Source: Pseudolysobacter sp. (lineage in GTDB: Bacteria; Pseudomonadota; Gammaproteobacteria; Xanthomonadales; Rhodanobacteraceae). From it: a DNA stretch of 9,806 nucleotides. Location: assembly GCA_025351985.1 (NCBI GenBank), contig JANXUW010000281.1, forward strand, positions 1 to 9,806, written 5' to 3'. Position 1 is the stretch's first letter, and every line of letters begins with the position of its first letter. This document shows positions 6,944 to 9,806 of the stretch, in pieces. The notes beneath the pieces were generated by a model that had not been told where the DNA came from, searched no databases, and saw only the letters and a program-made list of their open reading frames with translations. The translations under genes were made by a program, and so were the position numbers.

Positions 6944-8368
6944 ATGCGTGCGACTTCACTTCATCTCTCAGAGGAAATGGTGCGTGTGCTAACGCGCGCG
7001 GCGACATTGGTCGTCATCATTGTGACACTGTGGCCCGGCTATGCCTTGGCGCTGCCGACTTTCAACCGGCAAACGGGGCAAAACTGTCAGGCCTGCCATG
7101 CGGGCGGTCAGTTCCCGGAACTCACGCCGTACGGGCGCCTGTTCAAGCTCACCGGCTACACGCTCGGCGAGCGGCAGACTCTACCCTTCTCGGCGATGGG
7201 AGTCGTAAGCGATTCGAAAGTAAATAATGCGACCAAGAGTGACGATCCCAAAGCCGATTTCCAGAAAAACAACCAGTTGATCTTCGCGACTGCGAGTGCA
7301 TTCGCCGCCGGCAAGATAACGGACAACCTCGGCGCGTTCCTGCAGGTCACCTACGACAACTATGCCAGCCAGTCCGATGATGGCAAGTTCCATGGGCACA
7401 CCAATGCAGACAACATGGACATTCGCTATGCCGATCGCTCGATCGACGCCAATCACGATTTGATTTGGGGCATAAGCGCGAACAATAACCCGTCCGTGCA
7501 GGATGTCTGGAACTCTGCGGCGGCGTGGATGCAATACGTCCCCGTGCCTAGCCCTACGAGCAGCCGCTTCATCGACGGAACCACACCGTACCCGGGTTTT
7601 GCCTCGGGCGGCAATATCGCGGGCATTACCGCGTACGCTTACTGGAACCAATGGCTCTACGTCGAAGCGGGCGGTTATCGTAGTGCTAAGGGCATCGCGT
7701 CGTTCATGAGTGCCGGCATTGCCGACGCCAATAAGACAAAGCTGAAAGGAACCAATCCGTACTGGCGTGCAACGCTGACCCATGAATGGGGACCACACAA
7801 CATCATGGTCGGCACCTCGGGCATGATTGCAGACGTCTTCAACGATCCACTCGACACGTCGGACCCGAACAGCGTCCATCATTTCCGCGATATTGGCGTC
7901 GATTCGCAATACCAGTATCTGCTGGATCCGCACACCGTCACCGTGCAGGTTGCCTACATGCGCGACCACCACCGCGTTCCGAGCTTCCTCGCCAACCAGC
8001 CGGTGGCTGACGTCAACGGCAATCCGCTGCCCAACACTAACGCGATCGATAGAACTAACGTATTTCGTGCCAAGGCAAGCTACGTCTATGAAGCCAAGTA
8101 CGGAACCAGTCTCGCGTTCTTCAACCAGACCGGCACCACCGATTCGGCGCTGTATGATCCGACCCGCGTCCAAGGCAACATTTCTGGAAATCCGGTAGTC
8201 CGCGGCTGGACTTCCGAAGTGTTCTGGATGCCGATTCAGAATATTCGCCTGGGCTTGCAATACACCATTTACGACAAGTACAACGGCGCCTCACACAATT
8301 ACGACGGATCGGGGCGCAATGCCAGCGACAACAGTTCGCTGTTCTTCTATGTGTGGGGCGCGTACTGA
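6944..8368 (+). CDS. Outer-membrane monohaem cytochrome-porin, Cyc2-like
   Basis: A 474-residue predicted outer-membrane protein. A signal peptide (1-36, cut after ALA) is followed by a haem-attachment motif C48-Q-A-C51-H52 inside the block LPTFNRQTGQNCQACH, then ELTPYGRLFKLTGYTLG. The rest (about 75-474) alternates aromatic and polar residues like beta strands and ends in an aromatic residue (VWGAY), the usual barrel signature. One N-terminal c-type haem fused to a barrel of about 400 residues is the Cyc2 architecture, which carries electrons from Fe(II) or another outside donor across the outer membrane. The conserved surroundings (FxRQTG..C..CH...P.LTP.GR.FK..GY) fit the Cyc2/cytochrome-porin superfamily as I know it; the donor cannot be told from sequence. 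ATG 6944 has GGAG 8 nt upstream; ATG 6977 is a possible shorter start. An FNR box lies upstream and a c4 cytochrome gene directly downstream. Confidence 0.82.
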   Translation: MRATSLHLSEEMVRVLTRAATLVVIIVTLWPGYALALPTFNRQTGQNCQACHAGGQFPELTPYGRLFKLTGYTLGERQTLPFSAMGVVSDSKVNNATKSDDPKADFQKNNQLIFATASAFAAGKITDNLGAFLQVTYDNYASQSDDGKFHGHTNADNMDIRYADRSIDANHDLIWGISANNNPSVQDVWNSAAAWMQYVPVPSPTSSRFIDGTTPYPGFASGGNIAGITAYAYWNQWLYVEAGGYRSAKGIASFMSAGIADANKTKLKGTNPYWRATLTHEWGPHNIMVGTSGMIADVFNDPLDTSDPNSVHHFRDIGVDSQYQYLLDPHTVTVQVAYMRDHHRVPSFLANQPVADVNGNPLPNTNAIDRTNVFRAKASYVYEAKYGTSLAFFNQTGTTDSALYDPTRVQGNISGNPVVRGWTSEVFWMPIQNIRLGLQYTIYDKYNGASHNYDGSGRNASDNSSLFFYVWGAY

Positions 8369-8424
8369 TGTTCGCCGCAAGACATTCTGCGTCTGGAAGC
8401 ATGGTGGGCTTTTTGGAGAGCGGC

Positions 8425-9069
8425 ATGAACACACAGCGTTTAATACTGTTGGCGGTCATGGTTAGCTTGGCGGCCGGTTGCGCAAACGAACCGCGCTCGC
8501 GCGATATCGCCAATCCGAATGTCTCGGGTGAAACGCTTGCACTGCAAGTCTGTTCGAATTGCCACGGTGCAACCGGTAATCCGAAATCACCCAATTTTCC
8601 CAATTTAGCGGGACAGCAGGAAGTGTACGTCGTCGCAGAGCTCAGAGGATTTAAGGCGCACAGCCGCCAAGATCCGGCGGGCTTTGAGTATATGTGGGGC
8701 ATCAGTCATAACCTGACCGAGAAGCAGATCCAGGAATTGGCCGAGCATTTTGCGGCGCAGAAGCCAGAACACCAGCGGATCGAGGGGAAGCCCGAGCGCA
8801 TCGTGGCAGGCCAAGCAATCTTCTCCGGAGGCATCCCAGACAAAGGTGTTCCGCCATGTGCCAGTTGCCATGGTTCCGAAGGCCAAGGCAGCGCGACCTT
8901 CCCGCGCATTGCGGGACAGCACGCCGATTATCTGGTCAAGCAGTTAACGGTCTTTCAGCGGACCAACGAGCGTCCGGCGGCCACACTCATGAAGACCGTT
9001 GCCCACAACCTCACCCGTGAGAACATCGTGAATGTAGCGGACTACCTGCAGGCAATGCCGAACCAATAG
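8425..9069 (+). CDS. Dihaem cytochrome c4-type lipoprotein
   Basis: A 214-residue electron carrier with two c-type haem domains in tandem, the cytochrome c4 layout. Haem 1 binds at C43-S-N-C46-H47 with likely distal Met90, and haem 2 at C145-A-S-C148-H149 with likely Met189. Each CXXCHG is followed by a P.(L/I)AGQ...Y element and each Met by HNLT, as in the family. The N-terminus ends in a lipobox, LAAGC, so Cys19 is probably lipidated; Ala at the next position favours outer-membrane sorting. Plain c4 proteins usually have a cleavable signal or another anchor, so the lipobox is notable. ATG 8425 has GGAG 6 nt upstream and gives the neat lipobox. An in-frame ATG at 8368 overlaps the stop of the cytochrome-porin gene (TGATG). 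It is likely co-transcribed with that gene (56-nt gap) and would pass electrons from it into the periplasm. No oxidase or reductase is in the window. Confidence 0.9.
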   Translation: MNTQRLILLAVMVSLAAGCANEPRSRDIANPNVSGETLALQVCSNCHGATGNPKSPNFPNLAGQQEVYVVAELRGFKAHSRQDPAGFEYMWGISHNLTEKQIQELAEHFAAQKPEHQRIEGKPERIVAGQAIFSGGIPDKGVPPCASCHGSEGQGSATFPRIAGQHADYLVKQLTVFQRTNERPAATLMKTVAHNLTRENIVNVADYLQAMPNQ

Positions 9070-9093
9070 GACGTTCGATTGAAGTGAGGAACA

Positions 9094-9330
9094 GCGATCC
9101 GGATCGCGGTACTCCTCCCAGAGCAATTGCAAGGTCACGCTTTTGCGGCGCAGCTCGCGATGCACCCACGGCAGATCAATCGGCGCACGCACGCCGCGCA
9201 CCGTCGGCGGCGCAACGCGCAAACGCGCGTCGATCTCGGCCTCGCTCCAGGCTGACAGCTGCGCCCAGTCCAAGCCGGCGAGCTGCACGCGCATCACGTA
9301 TTTGCTGACGGTGCCCTTGAGCGGCGCCAT
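9094..9330 (-). pseudogene. istA: Internal fragment of an IS21-family transposase (istA)
   Basis: The minus-strand translation contains GTVSKYVMRVQLAGLDWAQ, an acidic stretch ending in IDARL, and PWVHRELRRKSVTLQLLWEEY. This series is characteristic of the N-terminal third of IS21 IstA (end of the helix-turn-helix, linker, then the block before the DDE domain). The helix-turn-helix start is missing upstream, and homology stops after WEEYRD near 9094-9100, so both ends are truncated and the DDE domain is absent. The reading frame continues to a stop at 8944 antisense to the cytochrome c4 gene, but that part looks unrelated. No istB is present. It is a relic that marks a recombination junction between the cytochrome genes and the second recombinase fragment. 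The roughly 110 nt between this fragment and that recombinase show nothing recognisable. Confidence 0.8.
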
Positions 9331-9443
9331 GCCGAGGAGCGGGGCCGCTAGATCGGCTTCGGTTCTTTCTCCGCAAGCCGCTTCGCCCCGACCTTTTTCC
9401 AGTCGGCGCGTTTCTCGGCGGTGATCGTCGTGGCCATGCTCAG

Positions 9444-9806
9444 GCGAAGTCGGAGTTCGTGCGTGCCTCGCTGCGCTTGCAGGCAGCGTTCGGGCTGCGC
9501 CGGGCGGAGAGCATCAAGATTCAGCCGGGCTGGGCGGATCTGGGCGATCGACTGCGGTTGAAGGGCTCCTGGTGCAAAGGCGGCAAGCCGCGCGAGGTGC
9601 CGATTCGTACCCCCGAGCAGCGCGCCGCACTCGATGCGGCCAAGCGCGTCGCTGCGGGTGCCTCACTGATTCCGCAGGAGCGCATGTACGTCACGCAGTT
9701 ATCCGCGTGGCAGCGCGAGGTGTCGGCACTCGGCTTGAGCAAGACGCATGGGCTGCGCCATGCCTATGCGCAAGACCGCTATCGGGAAATCACCGGCTGG
9801 GCCGCA
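9444..9806 (+). pseudogene. 5'-truncated tyrosine recombinase (integrase domain-containing protein), running off the window
   Basis: An open frame of 121 codons translates to the catalytic core of a tyrosine recombinase family often annotated as integrase domain-containing protein in proteobacterial islands. Visible are SLRLQAAFGLRRAESIKI with the first catalytic Arg, KGSWCKGGKPREVPIRT with the catalytic-Lys strand, and KTHGLRHAYAQDRY with the HxxR box. Family members have about 130-150 residues before this point (SAM-like DNA-binding domain). Here the homology begins abruptly near 9444 and no start codon with a ribosome site is found, so the 5' half is lost. The 3' end, including the Tyr nucleophile, lies beyond the window. 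It is not closely related to the integrase at 4430-5494. Confidence 0.8.

Larger units (their letters stand above)
4223..9806. mobile_element. Left part of a genomic island integrated at the 5' end of dusA
   Basis: Seen: a complete tyrosine recombinase gene divergent from and adjacent to the 5' end of dusA, followed by unrelated cargo (orphan protein, acetyltransferase, two cytochromes), an IS21 remnant and a second, truncated recombinase. Known: dusA 5' ends are recurrent insertion sites for islands and prophages whose integrase gene lies beside dusA. Inferred: the left boundary falls inside or just upstream of the dusA start (about 4223-4343) and the island continues past the window. The right attachment site was not found by eye, so the extent is open-ended; the cytochrome block could also belong to a separate, nested insertion. 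Confidence 0.65.

Noticed and set aside
7181..8260. A 359-codon minus-strand frame opposite the cytochrome-porin gene
   Set aside because: The opposite strand has a signal peptide, CXXCH and barrel pattern; this frame has none and reflects codon bias.
9094..9107. Perfect 14-nt palindrome GCGATCCGGATCGC at the istA breakpoint
   Set aside because: About one such palindrome is expected by chance in a window this size, and it lies within the residual istA reading frame; kept only as a position marker.
9331..9437. Minus-strand mini-frame of 29 codons beginning MATTITAEKRADWKK
   Set aside because: Too short to judge, no clear ribosome site, and it lies in scrambled DNA between the istA and integrase fragments.

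Overview
The window looks like chromosome of a GC-rich gammaproteobacterium with a genomic island inserted into it. The likely lineage is Xanthomonadales (Rhodanobacteraceae or Lysobacteraceae). This rests on overall protein style, on a propeller-sensor diguanylate cyclase of a kind common there, and on strong G/C bias at third codon positions. No marker gene in the window proves the lineage.

Left part (1-4288, minus strand): host genes. dusA (tRNA-dihydrouridine synthase A) is followed 95 nt downstream, in the same direction, by a large membrane sensor. The sensor has a signal peptide, two predicted seven-bladed periplasmic propellers, a Y_Y_Y domain, one membrane helix and a GGDEF diguanylate cyclase domain (GGEEF active site, intact RxxD inhibitory site).

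Junction (about 4223-4430): the 5' end of dusA faces a divergent gene for a tyrosine recombinase. The 5' end of dusA is a known integration hotspot for islands and prophages. The junction carries six copies of TGCTCC (four direct, two inverted) within 97 bp and a split direct repeat of dusA-start sequence. These are candidate integrase or excisionase sites and att-like sequence.

Island (4430 to beyond 9806, mostly plus strand): a complete integrase, a 101-residue orphan protein, a block of three 23-nt repeats, a GNAT acetyltransferase, and a 400-bp regulatory gap with a perfect FNR/ANR box. Then come two cytochrome genes. The first encodes an outer-membrane protein with an N-terminal CXXCH haem site followed by a porin-like barrel, resembling the Cyc2 cytochrome-porins of iron oxidisers. 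The second encodes a dihaem cytochrome c4 with a lipobox. The order cytochrome-porin then c4-type cytochrome parallels cyc2-cyc1 of Acidithiobacillus. It suggests an oxygen-regulated electron path across the outer membrane carried as island cargo. That function is inferred from sequence only.

Right end (9070-9806): mobile-element debris. An internal fragment of an IS21-family istA lies on the minus strand, and a 5'-truncated second tyrosine recombinase of a different family runs off the window. The right boundary of the dusA island is not visible.
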